A stretch of DNA of 6,124 nucleotides from JBCCMB01 sp039026555 (GCA_039026555.1 JBCCMB010000157.1:1-6124), one strand, 5' to 3'. Positions 1 to 6,124 are shown, counted from the stretch's first letter. The notes: a model not told the origin generated them from the letters alone. A program made the numbers and translations.

Positions 1-2520
1 GAATTGTTCAAAATCTGTAGTAGAGCTGGCATTCGCTCCAAGCGTTGTTAAGGGATAGCGCGTCTTTAGGACGCGGCCGAAGCCGTCATACTCATATGTG
101 GTGAGATTGTCGTTGGCGTCCTTCAGCGTCTCGATCGACCCTGGCACCAGATAAGTCGCCGTCCGGTAGTCGATCTGTAGCGGCGTGCCTAGGCCCTTTT
201 GGAATTTCGCAACGTCCCCATTCGCGGTATAGGTCGTTTTAGTGATCCGGTCTTCAAGCCCTGCTGTCTGGGCGCAGGCGTCGGGGAGGGCGGCGAACGT
301 CGTTGGATCCATCCGCCGCGCTTCGCATGAGACGCGGCCTGAAGCTTCGTAATTGTATTGCGTCACAGCTAAGGACGTGCTGCTCGACGGATCGACAATA
401 TCTGCCCGCGATTTGCGCCCAAACGTGTCGTAGTCGATCGTGTTCTTCGCGAGGGCTGGCATTGAGCTGCAAAAGTCTGGCGCTGCGCAGCTGGAGGGCG
501 AAGAGACAACGCCCGCAACGATCTCGGTCGGTAGCCCGTCATTGTTGTAAACGGTTCGCTTTACGCGATGTTGAAGCGCGCCGGCACCGTCGGGATCTGG
601 TCCAACCTCTGCCCGAAGCTGCCGGTGGTCGTCGTAATAGTATCGCGTGGTATCGGCGGAGCCGGGCAGGGGGCCGTCTAAGCTTTCGATGTCTCCATTG
701 GCGGTATACGTTGTCGTCGTTGTGGCAAGCGTCGCGCCGTCGCCCGTTTTCGCGGTCGAGGTGGTCGGGAGAAAATTGGTAGCCCCAGTGGCCCCATAAT
801 CGAGCTCCGTCAGGATCTCATCCGACGTTCCCAAGCATCCAGGCGCGGCGCCGGTGGCGCAAGACGACGTTGATGTGAGTAATTCGATGTTGTCGGGGCC
901 ATAAGGCGAGTAGTTGAAGCGGGTTTGCGGGCGCACCGACGCATAGGGCCCGGAACCTGGAGCCGGATCGGTGATCGTCGCGACTGCGCCATGCGGGTGG
1001 TAGGTATAGTCTGTGGTGTGTCCGAGTTCGTCTGTGATGCTGAGCGGTCGTGTGCAGTCTTTGTCCAAATTATTGTTCTCATAGGTCGCCGTGATCGTTT
1101 TGGTCGGCAATCCCGCTACAGCTGTTGATATTTGGATTGGGCAACGGCCTCTAAGGTAAATTGGCGATTGGAATATAAGCTCGTAGGTATAGGACGTGGT
1201 CCGCTGAGGGAGCGAGTTAAACTGATACCTTACTACCGATGAAACTCTATTGTCGACATCGTAGTTAATTTCGGTTCGAGGAGACCCGGAAATATCAACG
1301 ACGTCATAACGAGGGAACGCCTCGGTGTCCGGGGGATCGCCTTCGTAAGTCCACCAGTCCGTCTCAATATTCATAGAGTATCCATTGGGCCCAGCTATAG
1401 CCCATTTCTTCGCGGAGCAGTTAAGACCAGGCAAGCATTGCCAAGAATAGGTCCAAGAGCCCTTTTCATTAACGATACTGACGTTGCCGCTTCCGTAAGT
1501 AATCGTTAGATCGTTGCTTGTTTGATCTTCGGGCGAGCTGACGGAAACCAACCGCGACGCGAGAGCGGATCCCTCAAATTTGTAGATCGTCGTCCTTCCG
1601 AGACTATCTTCGACGAAATCAAAGTCGCCGGTTGATGTATAGACGACATGCGGCCAGGGACCGCCGCAAGTATTTGTCGTTGGAGCGCAGTAAACAGCGT
1701 TCGGATTAAGGTCGTTAACGGCCAGCGCTTTCGTTCGTCGCATCCAAGCGTCGACTTGTGAAGCTGACGTAAGCGTCTCGGATGTATACTCAAAATGCAG
1801 GCGCCAACCGAAATTGTTTTCTACAGATTGGGGGCGGGTGTAGGTAGTTCCACCTACGACGGCGTTAGTGTAGTTCCACGACGTGATATGGCCATTTGGG
1901 CGTTCGATCGATTGAATTTCACCAATCAGATCAAAACTATCGCCACCGATGTAATATCCACCTTCCGTATAGTAAGATCTGCACTGACAAGGAAAGCTAG
2001 TGTCGAAGCTCTTGTTGAATTCTATTCTTGTTCCGTCTACGAGCGTATAAATGTACCTGCCGATTGAGGCGTCAAAATTCAGTGTCGAAGACGTGCCAGC
2101 AAGTCGCGGATACCAAGATCCACCGCCATGGTAAAACGACTCACTCGTGTCTCCGACTACAACCTTCCATATATCGGTCTGTCCTAGTTTGATAATGTAA
2201 CCAGATTGATTATCTAGCCAAACTCTCGTCGAGGTCGAGATTTCAAAGTCACCGCTAACGACAGAACGGCTGCCGAGCCGTCTTACGTAACTTATTGAAC
2301 CTTCTTGGCCTGCATTTCCGACTGTCAAATCGCTAAACGCGTGATTAAAGCCGCCCCCCCTGAGACTCCAACCATTTTGATCGACCGTCTCAACAACACG
2401 AGGCGTCATATCGAAATCGGAGCTACCAGGATGCTGGGCCCAGGCATTCAGCGGACCCAGGGCGACCGATGAAAACGCCGCCGCGAACATCGCCCAAAAG
2501 CGAACAATCGAAGATCTCAT
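1..2520 (-). CDS. Secreted YD/RHS-repeat protein, N-terminal 840 residues (3' end outside window)
   Basis: This frame starts at an ATG at 2518-2520 and stays open for 840 codons to the left edge, so the protein is truncated only by the window. A GGGGGAA box lies four bases before the ATG. Residues 1-28 form a signal peptide: basic start, hydrophobic core WAMFAAAFSSVAL, and an Ala-Trp-Ala cleavage site before Gln29. There is no lipobox, so a soluble exported product is expected. Residues about 45-240 form a beta-rich head with GSISYVRR and YTLVDGTRIEF. YD-type repeats follow: DSLGRTTIYKFEG (about 305-317), LGHTTDYTYHPHG (499-511), TTRYYYDDHRQLRAEVGPD (about 624-642), IDYDTFGRKSRADIVDP (695-711), TQYNYEASGRV (720-730) and TTYEYDGFGRVLKTRYP (807-823). 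Family knowledge: such proteins form a shell of repeats and often end in a variable, sometimes toxic, tip. That tip is not visible here, so a toxin role is only inference. The family call is firm. Confidence 0.9.
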   Translation of the reverse strand, partial: MRSSIVRFWAMFAAAFSSVALGPLNAWAQHPGSSDFDMTPRVVETVDQNGWSLRGGGFNHAFSDLTVGNAGQEGSISYVRRLGSRSVVSGDFEISTSTRVWLDNQSGYIIKLGQTDIWKVVVGDTSESFYHGGGSWYPRLAGTSSTLNFDASIGRYIYTLVDGTRIEFNKSFDTSFPCQCRSYYTEGGYYIGGDSFDLIGEIQSIERPNGHITSWNYTNAVVGGTTYTRPQSVENNFGWRLHFEYTSETLTSASQVDAWMRRTKALAVNDLNPNAVYCAPTTNTCGGPWPHVVYTSTGDFDFVEDSLGRTTIYKFEGSALASRLVSVSSPEDQTSNDLTITYGSGNVSIVNEKGSWTYSWQCLPGLNCSAKKWAIAGPNGYSMNIETDWWTYEGDPPDTEAFPRYDVVDISGSPRTEINYDVDNRVSSVVRYQFNSLPQRTTSYTYELIFQSPIYLRGRCPIQISTAVAGLPTKTITATYENNNLDKDCTRPLSITDELGHTTDYTYHPHGAVATITDPAPGSGPYASVRPQTRFNYSPYGPDNIELLTSTSSCATGAAPGCLGTSDEILTELDYGATGATNFLPTTSTAKTGDGATLATTTTTYTANGDIESLDGPLPGSADTTRYYYDDHRQLRAEVGPDPDGAGALQHRVKRTVYNNDGLPTEIVAGVVSSPSSCAAPDFCSSMPALAKNTIDYDTFGRKSRADIVDPSSSTSLAVTQYNYEASGRVSCEARRMDPTTFAALPDACAQTAGLEDRITKTTYTANGDVAKFQKGLGTPLQIDYRTATYLVPGSIETLKDANDNLTTYEYDGFGRVLKTRYPLTTLGANASSTTDFEQF

Positions 2521-2753
2521 GGAATTCCCCCTAACCGCTTAGCATTGATTAACGAGCGGCCCGCCGAGCATCAAGCCGTTTTTGGTAGAATTAATGCTGA
2601 GCTTGTTAGGCAACGGCGAGGCGCGTTATCTCAAGATTCACATGTTTCATTTGGTCCAAACTACCGACGTGGCATTTCCAGCCGGATTGTCCGCCAACGT
2701 TTTCAAACGGGCCTCCGCCATAGGGATGTCGACAAGTTCGCGGTGTTCAGTGG

Positions 2754-2828
<75 letters not shown>

Positions 2829-2868
2829 GTCTCGCGTGCTTCCGACCGGGCCGGAAGGCGAGGGGGTG

Positions 2869-2897
2869 GTAATGCCGAATGACGTCCAGGCCGTCAA
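2869..2897 (-). promoter_or_regulatory. Candidate promoter of tRNA-Val
   Basis: On the minus strand a TTGACG (2892-2897) is followed after 17 bases by CATTAC (2869-2874), a weak -10. Seven A residues at 2909-2915 lie just upstream of the -35, like an UP element. A C-rich stretch (CACCCCCT) follows the -10, as in stringently controlled stable RNA promoters. The predicted leader of about 34 nt contains a CTTCCG/CGGAAG hairpin (2839-2857). This is inferred from sequence only, and the -10 is poor. Confidence 0.35.
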
Positions 2898-2915
2898 TGT
2901 CCGGACGGTTTTTTT
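2889..2915 (+). terminator. Terminator-like hairpin with seven T on the plus strand
   Basis: CCGTC (2891-2895) can pair with GACGG (2904-2908), with two further G-T pairs possible at the base, and seven T follow (2909-2915). The shape is that of a weak intrinsic terminator. However, no plus-strand gene ends here, and the same bases contain the candidate -35 and A-tract of the tRNA promoter on the other strand, which is the more likely explanation. Confidence 0.2.
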
Positions 2916-2997
2916 ACAAGATCGAATGCAGGCGCGTCATGTCCCTGCGCCATGGTCTTTAGATATGACGTATGAGACGTGTGGCGCGAAGGAGCGG

Positions 2998-3357
2998 CTA
3001 AGCCGCCATTACCCGTTCGACTTCATCCACAAGCTCGCGCAAATGGAAGGGCTTTGAAAGCACTTTTGCGCCCACCGGAGTGGGGGAGCCGTTAGACAGC
3101 GCCACCGCTGCAAAGCCGGTGATGAAGACGATTTTCATCGCCGGATCAAGCTCGGCGCCTTTGCGGGCGAGCTCAATCCCGTCCATGCCGGGCATCACGA
3201 TGTCCGTTAGCAAAAGGTCGAACACTTCGCGTTCCAGAGCGCTTAGGGCGGCTTCGCCTTCGTCAAAGTCTTTGACGGCGTGGCCGGCGCGTTTCAGCGC
3301 GTTCACCAGAAAGCCGCGCAAGCTGTCATCGTCTTCGGCTAAAAGTATCTTCGCCAT
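2998..3357 (-). CDS. cpdR: CpdR-type single-domain response regulator
   Basis: This is a 119-residue receiver domain with no output domain, the usual CpdR size. Visible motifs are the acidic pocket E8-D9-D10, phospho-acceptor D52 in LLLTDIVMPGMDG, T80 in FITGFAAVAL and K102 in LSKPFHL. The whole pattern, including AEDDDSLRGFL at the start, matches alphaproteobacterial CpdR. In Caulobacter, CpdR is phosphorylated through CckA-ChpT; the unphosphorylated form primes polar ClpXP to degrade substrates such as PdeA and, with RcdA and PopA, CtrA. I chose the ATG at 3355-3357 because MAKILLAEDD is the normal family start and GGCGGGA lies upstream; the open frame extends to a TTG at 3394-3396 but adds 13 atypical residues. 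The protein ends in Ala-Ala. It is divergent from the amidohydrolase gene. Confidence 0.9.
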   Translation of the reverse strand: MAKILLAEDDDSLRGFLVNALKRAGHAVKDFDEGEAALSALEREVFDLLLTDIVMPGMDGIELARKGAELDPAMKIVFITGFAAVALSNGSPTPVGAKVLSKPFHLRELVDEVERVMAA

Positions 3358-3385
3358 CGGGTCATCCCGCCAATCAATCAAATCA

Positions 3386-3415
3386 AGCATAGGCAAGATG
3401 ACATGCGCGGGTAAA
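3386..3415 (-). promoter_or_regulatory. Candidate cpdR promoter
   Basis: On the minus strand, TTTACC (3410-3415) and TATGCT (3386-3391) each match four of six consensus positions, with an 18-base spacer. Transcription would start near 3379 and leave a leader of about 22 nt before the cpdR ATG. It lies in the 140-base divergent gap. I did not find a convincing CtrA box (TTAA-N7-TTAA) in this gap. Confidence 0.25.
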
Positions 3416-3497
3416 GCTCAGATGAACATCACAGATATTTGCCGTTTGGCGGTCGCGGGCGCTTGACGATAGGCGCGGAGGATAAAAGACTACGCGC

Positions 3498-4418
3498 ATG
3501 GACGGTTTGTTTTCTCTTGAGCCGCGATCCGCCAGCTCGGGCGCGGCGGCGTCCGCTTATGCGATTGATGCGCCGACAAATGAGACGACCGCGCCTTTGT
3601 CTCCTTTGGTTTTCGCATCCCCGCATTCGGGCCGGATTTATCCGAAAGCGTTGTTGGACGCGTGCGACGCGCCCTTGCTCGCGCTTCGCCGAATCGAGGA
3701 CGCCTTTGTCGATCAATTATTCGCGGGCGTCGTAGACGCGGGCGCGCCCTTGCTGCGGGCGCTGATGGGACGCGCTTATGTCGACCTAAATCGGTCGGAG
3801 GGCGAATTGGATCCTGAGATGTTCGCCGATTCGCCGCCCTTGTGGACGGGGCCGCGTTCGCCCCGCGTCGAGGCGGGATTGGGCTGCCTGCCGCGGATCG
3901 CGCATGGCGGATTGAAGATCTATCGCCGCAAGCTGAAACGCGTGGAAGCTGAGGCGCGCATTCGGGATGTTTACAGGCCCTATCATAAGGCGCTGCAAAG
4001 CTTGCTTCATGCGGCGGAGCAACACTTTGGAGGAGCGGTCCTGATCGATTGTCACTCCATGCCTTCTGACGTCACCGCTGGGGGAAATGAGGCGGAGATT
4101 GTTCTCGGAGACCGCTTCGGCGCCGCTTGCGCGCCTGCCTTGACGGCTTTTTTGGAGCGCGAGTTTGCAGATCGCGGCTATCGAGTCCGGCGTAATGCGC
4201 CTTATGCGGGCGGATTTGTGACGTTGACCTATGGCAGACCCACGCAGCGTTGGCATGCCGTGCAGATCGAAATTCGGCGCGATCTTTACATGGATGAGGC
4301 GCGGGTTGAGCCGAATGACGGATTTGAAGCGCTTCAGAAGGACCTTACGGGCGTTGCGCGCGCGTTGGCCGAATGGACCCGCGCCTTTGCAGACAACGCT
4401 TACAAAAAAGCGTCCTAA
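3498..4418 (+). CDS. N-formylglutamate amidohydrolase family protein
   Basis: This 306-residue protein carries the family landmarks in order: FASPHSGRIYP (39-49), RRIEDAFVDQLF (64-75), YVDLNRSEGELDP (94-106), GGLKIYRRKL (137-146), VLIDCHSMPSD (181-191) and a C-terminal HAVQIEIRRDLYMDE (253-267). His43, His186 and the acidic residues around them are the likely metal and catalytic positions. Characterised members hydrolyse N-formyl-L-glutamate to formate and glutamate in histidine breakdown. No other hut gene is present here, so the real substrate may differ. The ATG at 3498 follows GGAGGA at 3477-3482, a rather long 15-base gap. Residues 1-35 are low-complexity and precede the conserved core. 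The gene runs divergently from cpdR and converges on the small RNA at 4440-4527. Confidence 0.88.
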   Translation: MDGLFSLEPRSASSGAAASAYAIDAPTNETTAPLSPLVFASPHSGRIYPKALLDACDAPLLALRRIEDAFVDQLFAGVVDAGAPLLRALMGRAYVDLNRSEGELDPEMFADSPPLWTGPRSPRVEAGLGCLPRIAHGGLKIYRRKLKRVEAEARIRDVYRPYHKALQSLLHAAEQHFGGAVLIDCHSMPSDVTAGGNEAEIVLGDRFGAACAPALTAFLEREFADRGYRVRRNAPYAGGFVTLTYGRPTQRWHAVQIEIRRDLYMDEARVEPNDGFEALQKDLTGVARALAEWTRAFADNAYKKAS

Positions 4419-4439
4419 GAGGCGAATCCCCCGCTTCAG

Positions 4440-4473
4440 ATAAAGAAAGGCCGCGTCGAAAGCCGACGCGGCC
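4440..4473 (-). terminator. Intrinsic terminator of the small RNA
   Basis: GGCCGCGTCG (4449-4458) and CGACGCGGCC (4464-4473) form a perfect 10-bp stem with a five-base loop. On the minus strand the stem is followed by TTTCTTTAT (4440-4448), giving a clear intrinsic terminator. On the plus strand the 3' flank is AAGAGTTATAG, so it is less effective in that direction, though it could still slow transcription leaving the amidohydrolase gene, whose stop is 30 bases upstream. Confidence 0.85.
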
Positions 4474-4527
4474 AAGAGTTATAGGGAGGAAACGCCCAAA
4501 AAAGGGCGGCGGCGTCGAAACGCCGAC
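4440..4527 (-). ncRNA. mmgR: MmgR / suhB-motif (alpha-r8) type small RNA
   Basis: Read on the minus strand, the element has three hairpins. First is GGCGT-TTCG-ACGCC (4511-4524), a stem with a UUCG tetraloop. Second is CGCCC/GGGCG closing a loop of six U (4493-4508). Then comes an unpaired GTTTCCTCCC containing CCUCC (about 4484-4493), and finally a 10-bp terminator stem with a U-rich tail. From memory, this is the layout of the Rfam suhB/mmgR family, a trans-acting alphaproteobacterial sRNA of about 80 nt. In Sinorhizobium MmgR limits polyhydroxybutyrate accumulation. The position next to a HisN/SuhB-like gene and an amidohydrolase gene also fits. The 5' end near 4527 is estimated from a weak promoter. 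The anti-Shine-Dalgarno CCUCC suggests translational repression. No open reading frame is needed to explain this stretch. Confidence 0.75.
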
Positions 4528-4533
4528 AAGTTC

Positions 4534-4561
4534 ACGCTACGCTGCGGTGCAAAAAACGCAA
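4534..4561 (-). promoter_or_regulatory. Candidate promoter of the small RNA
   Basis: On the minus strand TTGCGT (4556-4561) and TAGCGT (4534-4539) are spaced by 16 bases and would start transcription near 4527, which suits the expected RNA length. The spacer is rich in alternating TGC and GCA (TTGCACCGCAGC), reminiscent of PhaR-type sites. This is inference; neither box is close to consensus. Confidence 0.3.
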
Positions 4562-4744
4562 TATGACGACGCGTCACAGACGCCGAAGCACCAGCAACAC
4601 CCTTAGAACGACCGGCGCTTGTGCGCTAATGCCCAATAGATCGGCGCCTTTGGGCCAAAAACCTCAGATTTCAGCGCGCGGCACGCGCCTTGCTCCACAC
4701 CTTCCCGACCAGTCTACATTTGGGACGCGCTGGCGTTCCGTGTT

Positions 4745-4750
4745 GGGAGA
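4745..4750 (+). promoter_or_regulatory. Ribosome binding site fixing the XRE regulator start
   Basis: GGGAGA lies five bases before the ATG at 4756. It selects this ATG over the in-frame TTG at 4690, which would add 22 residues that do not resemble the family. It can also pair in part with the CCUCC region of the small RNA encoded nearby. Confidence 0.7.
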
Positions 4751-4755
4751 ACGCT

Positions 4756-5154
4756 ATGGCCACGGACGTGGATATCTATGTCGGCAAACGGTTGCGCCGG
4801 CGTCGTCGCCTGCTTGGATTGACGCAACAAGACCTCGCAAAAGAGGTCGGCGTTCGCTTCCAGCAGATCCAGAAATATGAATGCGGTGCGAACCGTATCA
4901 CCGCGAGCCGCCTGTTCGATTTGGCGAACGCGCTCAACGTCAATGTGAGTTACTTCTTCGACGGATTGGCGCCCGACGGGCAGCAAGCTCCAGCCAATGA
5001 CGCCGTGGAAGCGCTCGCTGGCGATATTCTCTCGCAAAAAGAGACGTTGGAATTAGTCCGCGCCTATTATCGCCTGGGAGAGCGGCCACGCAGGCGTCTT
5101 CTAGATTTGGCGAAGGCCTTGGATGATGGCGGTCCAAACTCCGGCGCGGCCTAA
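4756..5154 (+). CDS. XRE/Cro-CI family transcriptional regulator (PraR-like)
   Basis: The product is 132 residues. Residues 7-71 form a Cro/CI helix-turn-helix domain: IYVGKRLRRRRRLLGLTQQDLA, recognition helix VRFQQIQKYECG (about 33-44), then NRITASRLFDLANALNVNVSYFF. The signature FQQIQKYE followed by NRI-ASRL is typical of the alphaproteobacterial PraR/PhrR group. A linker at about 72-85 leads to ETLELVRAYYRLGERPRRRLLDLAKAL (about 97-122), a conserved helical tail of this group. It presumably binds DNA as a dimer in the cytoplasm; its targets are unknown. PraR members regulate surface attachment and symbiosis genes, but that role cannot be assumed here. It lies 70 bases before the phosphatase gene on the same strand, so the two may be co-transcribed. 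Confidence 0.88.
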   Translation: MATDVDIYVGKRLRRRRRLLGLTQQDLAKEVGVRFQQIQKYECGANRITASRLFDLANALNVNVSYFFDGLAPDGQQAPANDAVEALAGDILSQKETLELVRAYYRLGERPRRRLLDLAKALDDGGPNSGAA

Positions 5155-5224
5155 GACCCAATTCGGTCAAAAGCGTTGAATTTCAGGTGTTGAAATCATC
5201 GGCGGGCCGTCGCAGGTTCCGCCC

Positions 5225-6034
5225 ATGTCGCGTTTAGATGATTTATCCCAATTGACGGAATTCGCAGAACGTCTCGCCATTGCGGCGGGCGAAGCGGCGA
5301 TGCCCTATTTTCGTTCAGATGCGGCGGCGCCGGAAAATAAAGCCGAGGCCGGCTATGATCCAGTCACGGAAGCTGACAAAGCGGCCGAGCGCGCCATGCG
5401 CGCGCTTATTGAGGCGGAGCGTCCGGAAGATGGGATTGAGGGCGAAGAATACGGATCATTGGAAAGCCGAAACGGTTGGGTTTGGTATCTTGATCCCGTT
5501 GATGGTACGCGGGCGTTTGTGGCCGGATTGCCGCTGTGGACGATTTTGATCGGCTTAGTGCGCGACGGCGAACCGATTGTCGGCGTCATTGATCAGCCCT
5601 ATCTTGGCGAACGGTATGTGGGCGGCCCGGACGGCAGCTATCTGACGGACCGCTCGGGCGGCAAGACGTCGCTCAGCACCCGCGATTGTCCCGCTCTAAC
5701 GGACGCCATTCTGTCGACGACGGATTACTTCATCATGAGCCCGGCGGAACGCGGCGCGTTTGAGCATTTGCGCGCCACCGCGCGTCTCACACGCTATGGG
5801 CTTGATGCTTACGCCTATGCGCGTTTGTCGGCCGGCACGATCGATATGGTGGCGGAGACCGGATTGCACCCCTATGACGTCGCCGCCTTGATCCCGGTGG
5901 TGCGCGGCGCCGGCGGCGTGGCGACGGATTGGCGCGGCCGTCCGGCGAAGCTGGGTCCGCAATTGGTCGCTGCGGCGAACAACACCATTCTCGAAGAAGC
6001 GCTCATCTCGCTGAAACGCTCGGCGCGAGACTAA
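5225..6034 (+). CDS. hisN: Inositol-monophosphatase family protein, probable histidinol-phosphatase HisN
   Basis: This 269-residue protein has the Mg-dependent phosphatase motifs: DPVTEAD (45-51), IEGEEYG (71-77), WYLDPVDGTRAFVAGLPLW (87-105) and the C-terminal metal-site aspartate D218 in GLHPYDVAAL (213-222), followed by VVRGAGG. The DGTRAF and PYDVAAL variants point to the HisN branch, which removes phosphate from L-histidinol phosphate in histidine synthesis, rather than to classical inositol monophosphatase SuhB. Length fits the family. The ATG at 5225 gives a normal family N-terminus; only a weak AGG lies upstream. No other his gene is in the window. Its TAA overlaps the stop of the convergent hydrolase. 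Substrate assignment is family-based; a broader sugar or nucleotide phosphatase activity is possible. Confidence 0.87.
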   Translation: MSRLDDLSQLTEFAERLAIAAGEAAMPYFRSDAAAPENKAEAGYDPVTEADKAAERAMRALIEAERPEDGIEGEEYGSLESRNGWVWYLDPVDGTRAFVAGLPLWTILIGLVRDGEPIVGVIDQPYLGERYVGGPDGSYLTDRSGGKTSLSTRDCPALTDAILSTTDYFIMSPAERGAFEHLRATARLTRYGLDAYAYARLSAGTIDMVAETGLHPYDVAALIPVVRGAGGVATDWRGRPAKLGPQLVAAANNTILEEALISLKRSARD

Positions 6035-6124
6035 ATCCCCGCCTTGTCCAGCAAAGCGTCGAAGGCCGTCCAGAATTGGTCGCGTTTCTCGTCTGTCTCC
6101 ATCAGGATTTCATGATAAGCGCCC
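6031..6124 (-). CDS. Alpha/beta hydrolase (lysophospholipase-like), C-terminal 30 codons
   Basis: A minus-strand frame enters from the right edge and ends with TAG at 6031-6033. The tail GAYHEILMETDEKRDQFW resembles the end of alpha/beta hydrolases of the monoacylglycerol lipase / lysophospholipase type, in which the His of GxxHEIL is the catalytic histidine. The rest, including the nucleophile serine, lies beyond the window. The call rests on a short stretch. The gene is convergent with hisN and the two stop codons overlap. Confidence 0.6.
   Translation of the reverse strand, partial: GAYHEILMETDEKRDQFWTAFDALLDKAGI

Noticed and set aside
303..782. A 159-codon plus-strand open frame inside the YD-repeat gene
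   Set aside because: Its product is low-complexity and rich in Arg, Ser and Cys, while the opposite strand reads well-formed YD repeats throughout.
2541..2598. AGCATT / AATGCT inverted pair upstream of the YD-repeat gene as an operator
   Set aside because: Only six bases match and they are 46 bases apart, which is expected by chance.
3463..3491. TTGACG as the -35 of an amidohydrolase promoter
   Set aside because: No acceptable -10 lies 16-18 bases downstream, and the start point would fall on or after the ribosome binding site.
3786..4475. A 229-codon minus-strand open frame opposite the amidohydrolase gene
   Set aside because: It mirrors a clear plus-strand gene with strong family motifs, its arginine- and alanine-rich product resembles no family I know, and it would overlap the small RNA terminator.
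4484..4492. GGGAGGAAA on the plus strand as a strong ribosome binding site
   Set aside because: No start codon with a plausible frame follows at the right distance; the minus-strand small RNA explains the conservation-like motif.

Overview
The window reads as chromosomal DNA of an alphaproteobacterium. The evidence is a CpdR-type response regulator, a MmgR/suhB-family small RNA in its usual type of context, a PraR-like XRE regulator and a HisN-type phosphatase, in GC-rich genes that use GCG and CGC freely. I cannot fix the genus; Caulobacterales/Hyphomonadaceae or Rhizobiales relatives all fit.

Layout. Positions 1-2520 (minus) are the first 840 codons of a secreted YD/RHS-repeat protein that runs out of the left edge. 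It is open throughout in one frame, has a clear signal peptide and carries several YD-type repeats toward the edge. Its C-terminal part, where such proteins carry their variable tip, lies outside the window. Positions 2521-2753 are its leader plus unexplained sequence. A tRNA-Val(GAC) with encoded CCA lies at 2754-2828 (minus), with a candidate promoter behind it. cpdR (2998-3357, minus) follows and is divergent from an N-formylglutamate amidohydrolase family gene (3498-4418, plus).

The 337-base gap at 4419-4755 is not empty. On the minus strand it encodes what looks like an MmgR (suhB-motif, alpha-r8) small RNA: a UUCG-capped hairpin, a second hairpin with a six-U loop, an unpaired CCUCC stretch, then a 10-bp terminator stem and U-rich tail. 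Next come an XRE-family regulator (4756-5154, plus) and a HisN/inositol-monophosphatase family gene (5225-6034, plus). The right edge holds the last 30 codons of a convergent alpha/beta hydrolase (6031-6124, minus), whose stop codon overlaps that of the phosphatase.

How it fits together. From cpdR to hisN this looks like a core chromosomal block: a cell-cycle proteolysis adaptor, a formylglutamate hydrolase family enzyme, an anti-Shine-Dalgarno small RNA, a regulator and a histidinol-phosphate phosphatase. The YD-repeat gene beside the 3' end of the tRNA is the accessory part and may mark an integration boundary. The best candidates for a second look are the small RNA with its possible local targets, and the unseen C-terminus and downstream partner of the YD-repeat protein.
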